From Alternaria dauci (Eukaryota; Ascomycota; Dothideomycetes; Pleosporales; Pleosporaceae), in assembly GCF_042100115.1 (NCBI RefSeq), contig NC_091277.1, positions 2,480,001 through 2,544,000 on the forward strand: a stretch of DNA of 64,000 nt, read 5' to 3'. Position 1 is the first letter of the stretch. Every line of letters starts with the position of its first letter. Of this stretch, positions 1 to 10,781 are shown one piece after another. The translations under genes and the position numbers were made by a program. Below the pieces are notes generated by a model. It was not told the origin of the DNA, searched no databases, and saw only the letters and a program-made list of their open reading frames with translations.

Positions 1-2834
1 GTATCGAGGAGGGTTCGGTTGTCCAAGACCGCGAGACTGCTCTCGACTTCATCGCTAAGCGTGGTGCCAACTCTGGTACAAAGGACAGACGTCTCAAGTT
101 CGCAAGGGACATTATGCAGCGAGAGTTCTTGCCGCACATCTCCCAGAAGGAGGGCCAGGACACACGCAAGGCCTACTTCTTCGGTTACATGATCCACCGC
201 CTCTTGCAGTGTGTGCTGGGTCGCCGCGACGAGGACGATCGTGATCACTTCGGAAAGAAGCGTTTGGATTTGGCTGGACCCTTGGTTGCCAACTTGTTCC
301 GTATCCTCTTCCTGAAGCTCACCAAGGACGTATACAAGTACCTCCAGCGATGTGTGGAGAACAACCAGGATTTCAACGTTCAGATGGCTGTCAAGGCCAG
401 CATCATCACAAACGGCCTGAAATACTCTCTGGCAACAGGAAACTGGGGTGACCAGAAGAAGGCCGCTTCCGCGAAAGCCGGTGTCTCCCAGGTGTTGAAC
501 CGATACACTTATGCCTCCACACTGTCCCATTTGCGTCGAACAAACACCCCCGTCGGTCGTGATGGAAAGCTGGCCAAGCCGCGACAACTTCACAACTCTC
601 ATTGGGGTCTCGTCTGCCCTGCCGAGACTCCTGAAGGACAGGCTTGTGGTCTCGTCAAGAATTTGTCTTTGATGTGCTACGTTAGTGTCGGTAGTGACGC
701 TTCTCCCATCATCGACTTCATGACACAGCGAAACATGCAACTTCTGGAAGAGTACGACCAGAACCAGAACCCCGATGCCACCAAAGTCTTCGTCAACGGT
801 GTCTGGGTTGGTGTCCATTCCAACGCTCAACAACTTGTCACCGTTGTGCAGGAGCTGCGACGTAACGGAACTCTATCCTACGAGATGAGTCTGATTCGTG
901 ACATTCGTGACCGAGAGTTCAAGATCTTTACAGATGCTGGCCGTGTCATGAGGCCACTGTTCGTTGTTGAAAACGACATCCGGAAGCCAAACCGCAACCA
1001 CCTCATCTTCACCAAGGAGATCAGTAACAAGCTCAAGCAGGAACAACAAGAGACCAGCACACGACAGGGGTGGAGTCAGGATGAGATTGATTCAGCTACT
1101 TATGGCTGGAGAGGTCTTATTCAAGATGGCGTTGTGGAGTACCTAGACGCCGAAGAGGAGGAGACCGCCATGATAACGTTCTCTCCTGAGGATCTGGAGG
1201 AGTGGCGGGAGATGAAGATGGGCTTGCCTGCGGCGGAGCGATCCACTGAGGGCGAGCACCGTCTCCGACGCCTCAAGCCACTACCAGACCCCCGCATCCA
1301 CGCCTACACTCATTGCGAGATTCATCCGGCCATGATTCTCGGTATCTGTGCCAGTATCATTCCCTTCCCCGATCACAACCAGTCGCCCCGTAACACCTAC
1401 CAATCTGCCATGGGTAAGCAAGCCATGGGTGTCGCCCTTACCAACTTTGCGCTACGCATGGAAACCATGATGAACGTCCTGTACTACCCCCAGAAGCCAC
1501 TGGCAACTACTCGGTCGATGGAGTATCTCAAGTTCCGTGAGCTACCCGCTGGTCAGAACGCCATTGTCGCCATTGCTACATACGGTGGTTACAACCAGGA
1601 AGATTCCGTCATTATGAACCAGAGCAGTATCGATCGTGGACTGTTCAGGAGTTTGTTCTACCGTGCATATACTGAGCAAGAGAAGCGTATTGGTGTCAAC
1701 GTTCTCGAGCAGTTTGAGAAGCCTACCCGTGCCGACACGCTCCGCCTCAAGGGTGGAACATACGACAAGCTTGATGACGATGGTGTTGTTGCGCCTGGTG
1801 TGCGTGTTTCTGGTGATGATATCATCATTGGAAAGACGGCGCCCATTGCGACCGATGCACAGGAGCTTGGCCAGAAGACTACTCTCCATACCAAGCGTGA
1901 TGTTTCAACGCCACTCCGAAGCACCGAAAACGGTATCGTCGACCAGGTACTCTTCACCACCAACACCGAAGGCCTCCGATTCGTCAAGGTTCGTACGCGA
2001 ACTACCAAGGTCCCACAGATTGGTGACAAGTTTGCTTCTCGCCACGGTCAAAAGGGAACCATTGGTATCACGTACCGTCAAGAAGATATGCCTTTCTCAA
2101 GGGAGGGACTGACGCCGGATCTGATCATCAACCCCCACGCCATTCCGTCTCGTATGACAATTGCCCATTTGATCGAGTGTCTGCTCTCCAAGGTCGGTGC
2201 CATCACGGGACAGGAAGGTGACGCCACGCCTTTCACCGACATCACCGTCGACCAAGTGTCTGGTCTGCTCGAGGATGCCGGCTACCAAAAGCGTGGTTTT
2301 GAGATCATGTACAACGGCCACACTGGAAAGAAGATGCGAACGCAAATCTTCTTGGGTCCTACCTACTACCAACGTCTGAGGCATATGGTCGACGACAAGA
2401 TTCACGCGCGTGCTCGTGGCCCTCTGCAGATTCTCACTCGCCAGCCTGTCGAGGGTCGTGCTAGGGACGGAGGTCTCCGTTTCGGAGAGATGGAACGTGA
2501 TTGTATGATTGCTCACGGTGCGGCGGCGTTTTTGAAGGAGCGTCTCTTCACGGTATCGGATGCGTACACGGTGCACGTGTGTGATATCTGTGGTCTGATG
2601 AGTCCTATCGCGTAAGTTCTTTGTACCCCTTGATTCTCTTAAGATGGCTTGCTAACTGGGTAATGCAGACAACTCAAGAAGGGCCTCTACGAATGCCGTC
2701 CTTGCCACAACAAAACGCGTATTTCGCAGATTCACATCCCCTACGCTGCCAAGCTCCTCTTCCAGGAACTCCTTGCTATGAACATTGCTACGCGCATGTT
2801 TACTGATCGCTCTGGATTGAGTGTGCGTGATTAG
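1..2834 (+). CDS. RPB2: DNA-directed RNA polymerase II subunit RPB2 (5' truncated by window edge)
   Basis: This is the second-largest catalytic subunit of RNA polymerase II, which transcribes mRNA in the nucleus. The gene enters the window already open: the first full codon is at base 3 and 924 residues are visible, about three quarters of a usual ~1,220-residue RPB2. Family hallmarks are the [16 protein letters not shown] stretch at the left edge, [18 protein letters not shown] (active-site acidic pair ED) and [12 protein letters not shown] (conserved lysines of the hybrid-binding region). The C-terminal zinc site is CDIC followed by CRPC. One intron lies at 2612-2668 (GTAAGT..GCTAAC..CAG, 57 nt). 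It falls inside the zinc-binding region, so the downstream exon 2669-2834 is needed to complete CxxC..CxxC. The protein ends [10 protein letters not shown]. It converges on the oxidoreductase gene, with 451 bp between the two stops. Confidence 0.98.
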
Positions 2835-3285
2835 TCATGTCGTAAGACGGGATACTCCAGGGCCTCGGTTTACGACCCTAGGGAAGTCAGTCAGCGCACA
2901 TGCTCATAGTTTGCTTGCATGGTTATGGCGTTTTGTCCCTTTTCATCGTTTGACTTTTTTTTTTTGATGGGGACAGAATGAACGAAGAGAGGGAATAAAG
3001 GCTGCCGCGGAGGTTGGCCAGGCGTTGAAACCTTTTCCGCTACTTTATCTACGACTATAATCGGCCTGCCTTGGCTTTTGAAAAATGCATATCATTGAAG
3101 CGAAAGGGGCCAGTGGTCCGTTTTGTATACCTACGTAGCTTCAGACTAGAGCTTTGAATAGCAGTAAAATTACATGTTGTAGGACTGCATGTGAGATTGA
3201 TCAAAGGATGGTGTGGCTGACTATATTAACAGCTTTGAGTCTAAGTATTTCATTCGCATTATCGTCTGGCAGAATGTCGAACAGA
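2835..3285. other. Convergent 3' intergenic spacer
   Basis: The spacer lies between the RPB2 stop and the stop of the minus-strand oxidoreductase. It holds a T11 run at 2955-2965 and short AT-rich stretches that would suit 3' ends for both genes. I see no coding potential beyond antisense shadows. Confidence 0.6.
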
Positions 3286-4427
3286 CTACAACTTGCTCGC
3301 TCCCTCTTGCGGCACCTTGACAACGACCTTGCCCCAGCTATCACGTCCACCCAGCGCCTTGAGCGCAGCAGGCACACTCTCCAGTCCCACATACTCGGTG
3401 TCGGTAAAAGCAGTGCCCCTGTACTTTCCTTCCTTGACCAGCTGGAACAGGCCGTCCCAGACCTTGTCCTGCATCTCCGGCTCATGCACCGCATACGCGC
3501 CCCAATGCAGTCCCACGACACTCACATTCTTGAGCAGAATACGATTCGTAGCCATCTTCTCAATATCGCCAGCCGCAAAGCCAATGACGAGCAGCCTGCC
3601 GTTCCAGGCAGTGCACTTCATAGACTGGGCAATGAGACCAACGGGGTCGTATACGATGTCGACGCCGCGGCCCTTGGGCGTGAGCTTCTTGACTTGCTCG
3701 GGCCAGTCCTTGTCGCGGTAGGATATAACGTAGTCTGCGCCAAAGGAGCGCGCGACGTCGAGTTTGTGTGCGGAGCCGGCGGTCGCGACGACGGTGGCGC
3801 CGAAGGCTTTTGCGATTTGGACGGCGGCGAGTCCGACGCCGCCGGCTGCGGCGTGGACGAGGACCCAGTCGCCTGTTTGGGGTGGTATATTAGGTTCATG
3901 TCTTTACAGACGGTGTAGAAGTGGTACAGGAGAAGCAATCGACATACCCTTCTTGATACCTGCTCTCACTACCAACCCAGCGTAGCTCGTCGGCGCGGTA
4001 ACAAAGACACCCGCCGCATCTTCATAGCTCCATCCTTCGGGCACGGGCTGGATCCTGTCCTCTGTGCACGCAATGTGTGTTGCGTAGCCGCCCTGTACCG
4101 CTCCAAAGACCTTGTCGCCCTCCTTGAACCGTGGCGTCTTGCCGGCTGCGAGTGAGGTCGGCGCTTTGAGGACGACGCCAGAGAACTCTGAGCCGGCGAC
4201 CCAGGGGAAGGCGGGCTGTTGCTGGTATTTGCCGCGGATCTGGAGCAGGTCGAAGAAATTGGTTGCCGAGGCGTGGATGGCGATGAGGTACTCGTTTGGT
4301 TTGGGTACGGGTGTGGGGAGGTCGGTGACTTTGAGGTCGTCTGGGCCCTGGTTTTGGTTAACGGGGGTGGGTGGTAGGTGAGAGATGGATGTACCTGGAC
4401 GTATTCTTTGATTTGTATGCCCCTCAT
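3286..4427 (-). CDS. Quinone oxidoreductase-like MDR dehydrogenase (NADPH-dependent, zinc-independent)
   Basis: Splicing three exons (4395-4427, 3948-4347, 3286-3872) gives 339 residues, the usual size for the quinone-oxidoreductase branch of the medium-chain dehydrogenase family. The protein starts MRGIQIKEYVQGPDDLKV and has a GroES-like N-terminal half (GSEFSGVV, DKVFG, GGYATH). The nucleotide-binding signature VHAAAGGVGLAAVQIAKAFG sits near residue 150. The catalytic zinc ligands of alcohol dehydrogenases are absent, which fits quinone or enone reduction rather than alcohol oxidation. Introns are 4348-4394 (47 nt) and 3873-3947 (75 nt), and both keep phase. The start is the only ATG that leads into the first exon. 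It is head-to-head with the ubiquilin gene. The exact substrate cannot be told from sequence. Confidence 0.92.
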
Positions 4428-4901
4428 GTTGGATTTGGATGTGGATGTGAATTGGCGATGGGAGAGATGGAACGGCGATTGCTCAGTCAGGAGCTCGAGA
4501 GATGGTTCTCCGGGTAAGCAGCATGGCTGTTGTAGCTCGCATAGGGCAGATAACTATTCTCCCCGACGATATACCTCGGCATGCTTCCCCAGGCGCTTTT
4601 CCCCACCCGGGAGCTTGGCTCTGGTGCCTTAGTCAGCGGGAGCAGTGCCATCTGCACGGGCGCGCGCTAGCGACGGCAGGGCAGGGTACCAGGAGCGGGT
4701 CCACCTGTGACGTTCTACTGCCTTCCAATCCCATCCAGAGCTAACCACAGCCTCTCTCCCAGTCAACACCACACGCCTCTGCCTCGACGACACGTATCAC
4801 TTCGCTGCCTGTAGTCGTAGAATTAACAGCTTTTACGTCGCCGAGTGCCCGCACAACTTCCCATCGCTGACATCGCTACCCCACATTCGTACACACCCAC
4901 C
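4428..4901. promoter_or_regulatory. Bidirectional promoter region, oxidoreductase / ubiquilin
   Basis: These 474 bp separate two divergent start codons. The right end carries a C-rich, TC-rich 5' leader ending in a good start context (CACCATGG) for the ubiquilin. GCGCGCTAG occurs at about 4662-4670; the 7-mer GCGCTAG recurs upstream of other genes in the window. No TATA box is obvious. Confidence 0.5.
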
Positions 4902-6404
4902 ATGGCCGACGACGCCGCCGCCGCCGCCACAGGCACAGAGGACACGCAGATCACCTTCAACGTCAAGGCTGCAAACGACCAGAAGCACGTCCTCACCCTG
5001 CCCAGCGCCACCACAGTCGCCGACCTCAAGGCCAAGCTCTCGACGTCGGAATACGCAGATGTGCCCGCCGAGCGCCAGCGCCTGATATACTCTGGTCGCG
5101 TACTGAAGGACCCGGATACGCTCGCTAGCGTCAAGATCAAGGACGGCCACACAATTCATCTTGTCAAGGGCGCCGCCAGCAACGCAAGACAGAACCCGGC
5201 CAACCAGGGCACAACAAGCACAGCTAGTGGAGGCAGCGCCCAGACGCCACAGGTGCCGACCAACATTGCGGCAGGAACAGGCAACAACCCGCTTGCTGGC
5301 CTGACGGGTGCGCGCTATGCTGGTTTCCATGGTCTGCCGGGAATGGACACTTTTGGGCCAGATGGTGGCGTAAGTATAGTTCTGCTCGCTTTTCAACAGG
5401 GACATGCTGATGTGTTGTAGATGGGCGGACCCCCCACCAACCCCGAGGCCATGCTGGAGCAGATGGAGAACCCCATGTTCTTGTCGCAACTCAACGAAGC
5501 TATGAACAACCCGGCGGTGGTGGACATGATGCTGCAAAGCCCCATGGTGAGTTGCACCCTCACTCCATTTTCCCTGCTCTAACTCGACTAGATTCGCGAC
5601 AACCCGATGCTCCAGCAAGTCCTCCGAAACCCCGAGATGCGCCGCATGATGTTCAGCCCAGAGATGATGCGCATGCAACTGCAGATGCAGCGGAATATGG
5701 GCAACAGCGGCCCCAGCTTCCCAGCCCCAGGAGCTACAGACAACACAACACAACCAGGTTCGACCGCAACCGGTCAAGGCACAACCGCGACACCAAATCA
5801 GCCCAACACAACTGGAGCCCCGGACCCCTTTACTGCATTTGGTGGAGCCGGAGCTGGAGGAGCCGGCGCAAACCCATTCGCCAGTCTGTTTGCGGGAGGC
5901 CAGAACCCTTTCGCTCCTCAGCAGGGTGCCAACACCGGTGCGGCACCAAACACACAGGATGCGTCAGGCACTTTTCCCAACCTGTTCGGCGGAGCTGGTG
6001 CACAAGGCGGACAGGCGAACCCTTTTGCCGAAGCAGCCCAACGGATGATGCAAGACCCGGAGGCTATGCGCAACATGATGCAGATGATGGGCGGAGGCGC
6101 AGGAGCAAACCCATTCGCTGCTTTTGGCCAAGGCGCAGGAGCTACAGGCGACTCAGCGCAACCAGGCGGCGCCGGCGCCAACCCTTTTGCTGCCCTCTTT
6201 GGCCCCGGCGGTGGATTTGGAGGAGGTTTTGGTGCGCCCGCGGCACCGGCTGATAACCGGCCGCCAGAAGAAATCTACGAGACGCAACTCAGGCAGCTGA
6301 ACGAGATGGGCTTTTATGAGTTTGACAGGAATGTCGCGGCGCTGCGACGGAGTGGTGGAAATGTCCAGGGCGCGATTGAACATTTGCTCAATGGTGGATC
6401 ATAG
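4902..6404 (+). CDS. DSK2: Ubiquilin / Dsk2-type ubiquitin shuttle protein
   Basis: It carries ubiquitinated clients to the proteasome: the N-terminal UBL binds the proteasome and the C-terminal UBA binds ubiquitin. Exons 4902-5369, 5421-5546 and 5592-6404 encode 468 residues. The UBL spans about 15-90 (ITFNVKAANDQK, RLIYSGRVLKD, DGHTIHLVKG). STI1-type helices follow (MLEQMENPMFLSQLNEAMNN, NPMLQQVLRNPEMRRMM). The UBA is at about 424-468 (QLRQLNEMGFYEFDRNVAALRRSGGNVQGAIEHLL). Between them lies a Gly/Ala/Asn/Pro-rich segment in which GANPFA-type units recur at least four times. Introns are 51 and 45 nt. ATG 4902 has the best start context; the frame is open to a GTG further 5' but has no earlier ATG. 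The stop is TAG, and the same frame stays open for 83 further codons (separate entry). Confidence 0.96.
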
Positions 6405-6656
6405 CGTGCTTTTCCTAGGATTTTTTTGCTGCCGAGAGTGGAGGAGGTGGAGGAGGAACTGGAGCAGGGCTTATGTGGCTTGACGTGGAGTGAGAGAGAA
6501 GCGATTGAGCGGTATGAAGAGGACGAGCGGATTCGTATGGCTGGCGAAGATGTCGGATGGGGTTTGGATGGGATTGAAGATGCGTATGATAGTGATGAGG
6601 ATTGGAGTTTTGCGTGGGAGGATGATGAGACGCTGGTTGGGGATGGGTCGGTGTGA
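6405..6656 (+). other. Open in-frame extension after the ubiquilin TAG stop
   Basis: Directly after the TAG at 6402-6404 the ubiquilin frame continues for 83 sense codons to a TGA at 6654-6656. The hypothetical extension is acidic, Trp-containing and helix-prone (for example LTWSEREAIERYEEDERIRM, then DSDEDWSFAWEDDE). It could be a translational read-through product, 3'UTR that is open by chance because it is G/A-rich, or the tail of a once longer protein. The UBA domain is complete before the TAG, so the normal product does not need it. Confidence 0.3.
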
Positions 6657-6866
6657 GGTTTTTTTAGATGATGATGATGGGAATAAGAGGGGGTGGTAAT
6701 TGTTTCGGTTAGAAGATGGATGGATGGATGGACGACGCATGGATGAATGCGTTTTTGTGTTAGGATACCAGACAGGCAATGTAGAAAATAATGCCCATTT
6801 ATAGACTGACGACGCTTGGTTCTGGCAATGCAAGTTGTGAAATAAGAAGATATGACTATTCTACAC
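6657..6866. other. Convergent spacer, ubiquilin / LPREIR protein
   Basis: A short 3' spacer with a GGAT-type tetranucleotide run near 6717-6731. No gene is seen in it. Confidence 0.4.
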
Positions 6867-8270
6867 CTACGCCCTCTTCCTCACGTACCGCATAACCCTC
6901 ACCTCAAACTCATTACACCGATCCGCCCAACTCGCATCTTTATGCAATCGCAATCCCCTCAGTCCTCTCGTCCACCGTTTCTCCACCACCTCTCCATCCC
7001 AAACCAACGACGTCCACTTCTCTTTCCCTTCTGCTCCTACTTCACAACAAGCACAAAACTCCCACGTCTTCGCACACTGCACCACACTTTCCAACTGCTC
7101 CTCTTTCACCTTCCACGTCTCGAGCACAAACGTCAACGTCTCGAGACGCGGAAGTAAAGAAGCGATATGCGCGCCCCAAGACTCTGGGTGCAGCGGATGC
7201 GGATACCGGTGTGCGAGACGACGCTCAGAAGCGCGGCGCTGCATGGCCGAGTGGGAAGCGTGGCCGGACGCGTAGAGGCCAAAGGTTGGGTCGAGGTGCA
7301 GGTTCCGCGTGGGTGTTTTGTTGTGCGGTTTGCTCCATGTGCGCCAGTCGGTGTGGGTGAGGCGGAGGGTGAGGTGGTGGATGGGTTGGAGGCGGGGGAT
7401 GAGGAGGGTGTGAGTGCAGAGGTAGGGGGAAGCGTAGGGGGGAGAGGTACTGGTTAGAATGTTGATGAGGGGGGTGGGACGTTTTTTGTTTGGTGAGTCG
7501 TGCGCTGCGGGTATGAAGATGTTGGTGTTGTCGTTGGAATACTCTAGCATCTCGTGCCGTGTTTTGTCGGATGGGCATATAGCTCTTCGCGGTACGATAT
7601 AACGACCCTGGTTTCTCGACTCCGCATTCCAGCATTCAACCAGGTAATTCCTCAAAGCGCCATTCTCCAACCCGTCCTGCGGAAGCGTGATATCCAAGCT
7701 GCGTATCTCTGTCATCTGCCAAGCCAGCAGCTCATGTTTCCTCTTTTTCTGTGTCGACAGCTCCCCCGTGATGTACGGATTGATTCTCAGGGGAGTAGCG
7801 TACGTCTCCAAGTAAACGGCCTTGCATGTATACAGCAGCGCGAAAGCAATATCCGACGGATACAAATCATTACCAGCACGGTTCCGAGAGTACCCAGCGA
7901 CGCGGTCGAATCGCGCAAAAGGATTCGGGTCTTCAGGACGGTCGCGATCCACGGGATACGATGTTGTATCTGTGAGCGCGTAGTCGTAAATCATCCCTCT
8001 GATTTCGCGAGGGAGAAGCGTAAATAGTGGGCTGTTGCTCTGGTCCAGGATATCTGTGGGCGCGAGGGACCACGCAAGCGGCTCGTGATCTAATTTGTTG
8101 AACGAACATTCCGGATGGATAGATTCGGCCGTGCACAGATGGGAAGCGTCTCCGGTGTTGATTTGATGAGATTTGCGTGTGGCTTCCTGGGCGGCTTTCA
8201 GTCGTGCTTGCTCTTCTGCTAGAGTGCAATCGGAGCAGTTTCCGCATCCGTTGACGCCTGCTGGTAGCAT
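6867..8270 (-). CDS. Uncharacterised fungal protein with LPREIRxxIY motif (DUF7730/F-box-like)
   Basis: This is a single-exon gene of 467 residues starting MLPAGVNGCGNCSDC. A Cys cluster (CGNCSDC) opens the protein. Residues around 82-100 read LFTLLPREIRGMIYDYALT, the short helical motif at the head of a very large family of fungal proteins (DUF7730-type, F-box-like). The rest fits that family: ALLYTCKAVYLET, then long loops and LPRLETLTFVLETW near the C-terminus. No enzymatic motif is visible. The ATG at 8270 is the first in frame; an upstream TTG was discounted. It lies on the same strand as two HET genes and forms an accessory block with them. Coding-strand composition switches from C-rich to G-rich in the last ~300 nt. 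Confidence 0.75.
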   Translation of the reverse strand: MLPAGVNGCGNCSDCTLAEEQARLKAAQEATRKSHQINTGDASHLCTAESIHPECSFNKLDHEPLAWSLAPTDILDQSNSPLFTLLPREIRGMIYDYALTDTTSYPVDRDRPEDPNPFARFDRVAGYSRNRAGNDLYPSDIAFALLYTCKAVYLETYATPLRINPYITGELSTQKKRKHELLAWQMTEIRSLDITLPQDGLENGALRNYLVECWNAESRNQGRYIVPRRAICPSDKTRHEMLEYSNDNTNIFIPAAHDSPNKKRPTPLINILTSTSPPYASPYLCTHTLLIPRLQPIHHLTLRLTHTDWRTWSKPHNKTPTRNLHLDPTFGLYASGHASHSAMQRRASERRLAHRYPHPLHPESWGAHIASLLPRLETLTFVLETWKVKEEQLESVVQCAKTWEFCACCEVGAEGKEKWTSLVWDGEVVEKRWTRGLRGLRLHKDASWADRCNEFEVRVMRYVRKRA

Positions 8271-8505
8271 TGTGGTCACGACAAGTCCTTGCGTATTAAT
8301 TTCAGAGCTTGAAAGAACGAAGATGTCATGGAGAACCAAGGAGATGGTTGCGCATTTTGTAGCATCGTGAGGCTAGCCACATGGGTGCTGTTGCCTGAAG
8401 CTAAGCCTGATTCATTCGTGTACTGCGCTACAATTGTATACTAGCCGTTCATATTCAATGACGAATAAAAAGTTACAGATCTGATGGGACATACTCAGAG
8501 ACGCT

Positions 8506-10053
8506 CTACTCTATTAGCAGCCTTATTACCGCCTCGTGACGTTTAGCTGAAGCCGCTTGGGATACAATATCGTGCATTCTCTCTTCCACGTCGACGTTTG
8601 TGTGTGCATCCGAAAACAGCATTCCTACCGCCTTGCAAAGTATACCTAGAGACGCATCGCATACAATATTATTTACTCCCAGGTCCACGTAGCCGAACAT
8701 GCGGTTCTTGTGGAAAAGCTCTCGTACTCCCTCGTAACCCTCGTTATAAGCTTTCCACAGCTCTTCGATGACTATGTGCCTGATGGGATTCTCGTGTTCC
8801 CGAACAAGCAGGGCCATCATGTCCGTTCTACTTGTCGTGTTTCCTACAACAGCTTCGATTACTCCCCTTGTAACCCTGAACTCATTGCCGCGTTTCTGAA
8901 GAAGAAAATTTATGATTTCCAGTCCGCTTCTCTCGTTTCCTGCGGCGGCTTTAATAAGATCCTCTGATAGTGGCACCTCGGGTCCCAGCCGTTTTAGAAA
9001 GCGGTCTGCTTTGCTTGCGTGTGATGTCTTTGCAAGTTCTACAAAGGATGCAGCACTTCGAGAAGCAAGGTCATCTACAAGCTCTGACATTGTCTCGTAG
9101 GAAACGTCTGATGGTTCAAACAAGAATGCAGACGTGTCGTATATCACCTTCTGGAGGTCTTTCGTATAGTCTGGACGTAGGCGGTCGGTATCCTGAGCGT
9201 CTGACGATATTCCCAGTAAGGCGTAGACCTTATCTCGTGGATCACTTGCTTCGCTTTCGCTGAACTTCAGCAAGAGGTTGTACAGATCTCTGTTCTCGCT
9301 CCACCAGGTCTCCTCCCGCAGGTGGCCGGGCATAATGTCTAAGACTGCTGGACAATGGTAGTCTGGCTTAATGTGTATGAACGACGGAGCCAGAGCAAAG
9401 ATCTGTGCCCGGACAGACTTGGTGCCGCACAAGATGCTTGCTTTCTTTGCATTGGCAATCTCCTGCAAGACCCAGACTCTTTTGAACCACGGTCTTCTTA
9501 GGAGTTGATCTAAGCCTGAACGTAGCGCATAATCTGGACCTTTAGGAACCAGTAGCCATAAGTTGGTCCATTGTGCCAGATCCCAGTGACTGCGTTTACA
9601 CCCATGCTTTGAGCTGTGTTCTTCCAATTCTCGTAGTGACGCCATGAGGACGTCGGTCTCTTGCGTCGCTTGACCTAGCCAAACCACCACCTCCTCTGCT
9701 TGCGAATAGATCTTACGCATCTGTTGAACTTGATGTCCCCGCTCTCTCATGTTGTTTTGATCGATGCAAATAGCATCAACCCAGATTACCCTATCTACGT
9801 CTTCTGAGCGAAGATGCTGAAGGGCCAAGTGCAGGTTCTCCGTAACATCGAGGGGTTTTCCGTTGACAGTTACAGTGGAAGTCTTATCCGTGCCGCCCCA
9901 GGTATATGACAACGCATCGTACGGGATAGTATCGGCACCATCGAGGTAGGCCTGATACAATACACACTTGATGGGCGACCATTTGCCTCTTAGTAGTTGT
10001 AGAAGTCGAAATGCGGGGCGATCGAGATCGATCGGTTCGTAGACAAAGTCCAT
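8506..10053 (-). CDS. HET-domain (heterokaryon incompatibility) protein with C-terminal AAAGN-type helical repeats
   Basis: A single-exon gene of 515 residues starting MDFVYEPIDL. The HET domain is unmistakable: IPYDALSYTWGG at about 45-53, VIWVDAICIDQNN at about 89-101, RRPWFKRVWVLQEIANAKKASILCG near 190-215, and SDPRDKVYALLGIS. In known cases HET domains trigger cell death on non-self recognition; here the role is inferred from family only. After the HET region two degenerate copies of a ~40-residue unit follow (LIKAAAGNERSGLEIINFLLQKRGNEF, then VIEAVVGNTTSRTDMMALLVREHE). They resemble the EEVVxAAAGN..G.EVMxLLL repeats seen at the C-termini of some fungal NLR-like proteins. ATG 10053 was preferred over an in-frame TTG at 10104. 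It shares a promoter repeat with the next HET gene. Confidence 0.92.
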   Translation of the reverse strand: MDFVYEPIDLDRPAFRLLQLLRGKWSPIKCVLYQAYLDGADTIPYDALSYTWGGTDKTSTVTVNGKPLDVTENLHLALQHLRSEDVDRVIWVDAICIDQNNMRERGHQVQQMRKIYSQAEEVVVWLGQATQETDVLMASLRELEEHSSKHGCKRSHWDLAQWTNLWLLVPKGPDYALRSGLDQLLRRPWFKRVWVLQEIANAKKASILCGTKSVRAQIFALAPSFIHIKPDYHCPAVLDIMPGHLREETWWSENRDLYNLLLKFSESEASDPRDKVYALLGISSDAQDTDRLRPDYTKDLQKVIYDTSAFLFEPSDVSYETMSELVDDLASRSAASFVELAKTSHASKADRFLKRLGPEVPLSEDLIKAAAGNERSGLEIINFLLQKRGNEFRVTRGVIEAVVGNTTSRTDMMALLVREHENPIRHIVIEELWKAYNEGYEGVRELFHKNRMFGYVDLGVNNIVCDASLGILCKAVGMLFSDAHTNVDVEERMHDIVSQAASAKRHEAVIRLLIE

Positions 10054-10781
10054 CTGTACCCTATGTTGGACTACTTCTTCATTAGCTAGAGGACCCAGAG
10101 ACAAGAGGATTGAGACCAGCCTGCCTGAATCTGATAGTATCGAGCTGCAGAGTTTGACGAGGACAGTAAGAAGAGTATATGCGCAAAGTCCTCAACTGGT
10201 GAAGACAAGCGTTACTCGTGCATTTTTGGTGATTGCGATGGGAGTTGGAAAGCAGAAGGCAGAAGCAAAGTGGGGAAGCAGAGCTGGAGATATGAGAAAT
10301 ATAGTGTGGCAGTGCAAGGCTGAAACTCTGGCATGCCCAAGCCTGCTGCGCCCGCTGTGTGTGACCTATGCACACTCTGTTAGAGGTGTCTTCGATAGCC
10401 CAAGAACATGGTGGGTCAGACGAGGGCCAACGGCGGGTATGCAGAGCTACCGGTAGAAGGCGGCGCGACAGTTTGTCTTCACATCATGCAAGCTGTCGCG
10501 CTAACGAAAGGCATCGCAGCGGAGAAGGCGCGCCATCACAGGGAGGGCTAGGTCCATACACAGCGTTTACTGCGCCTATCTCCTTCGCATTCTTATTCGT
10601 GGATGCATCGCGCTGCAATACAGTCGACATCAGCATTCCATCATACAAGATTCACCAATGTGTCCTTGATACCAGCCAGTATAGTAAACTGCTTACTACA
10701 TTAAGGAGTGGTTTCAACCCGTTTGGTAGTGAAAAGACGAAATGGTGGATTGGCCGTCGGCCGCTTTGAAGCCTGAAAATT
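10054..10781. promoter_or_regulatory. Upstream region of HET gene 1, downstream of HET gene 2
   Basis: A 728 bp spacer between tandem minus-strand HET genes. It contains one copy of a ~45 bp repeat (10511-10557) whose other copy lies upstream of the second HET gene. No open frame in it looks real. Confidence 0.45.
10511..10557. repeat. Promoter-proximal repeat, copy A
   Basis: It pairs with copy B at 13437-13479. Both contain the identical 16-mer GCGGAGAAGGCGCGCn (first 15 bases fixed), followed after a short variable gap by a GCTAGGnCCAT element. Copy A lies about 460 bp upstream of HET gene 1. Confidence 0.6.

Noticed and set aside
1542..2576. Long antisense frames across RPB2
   Set aside because: They mirror the sense codons of a certain gene, show no family motif and overlap one another.
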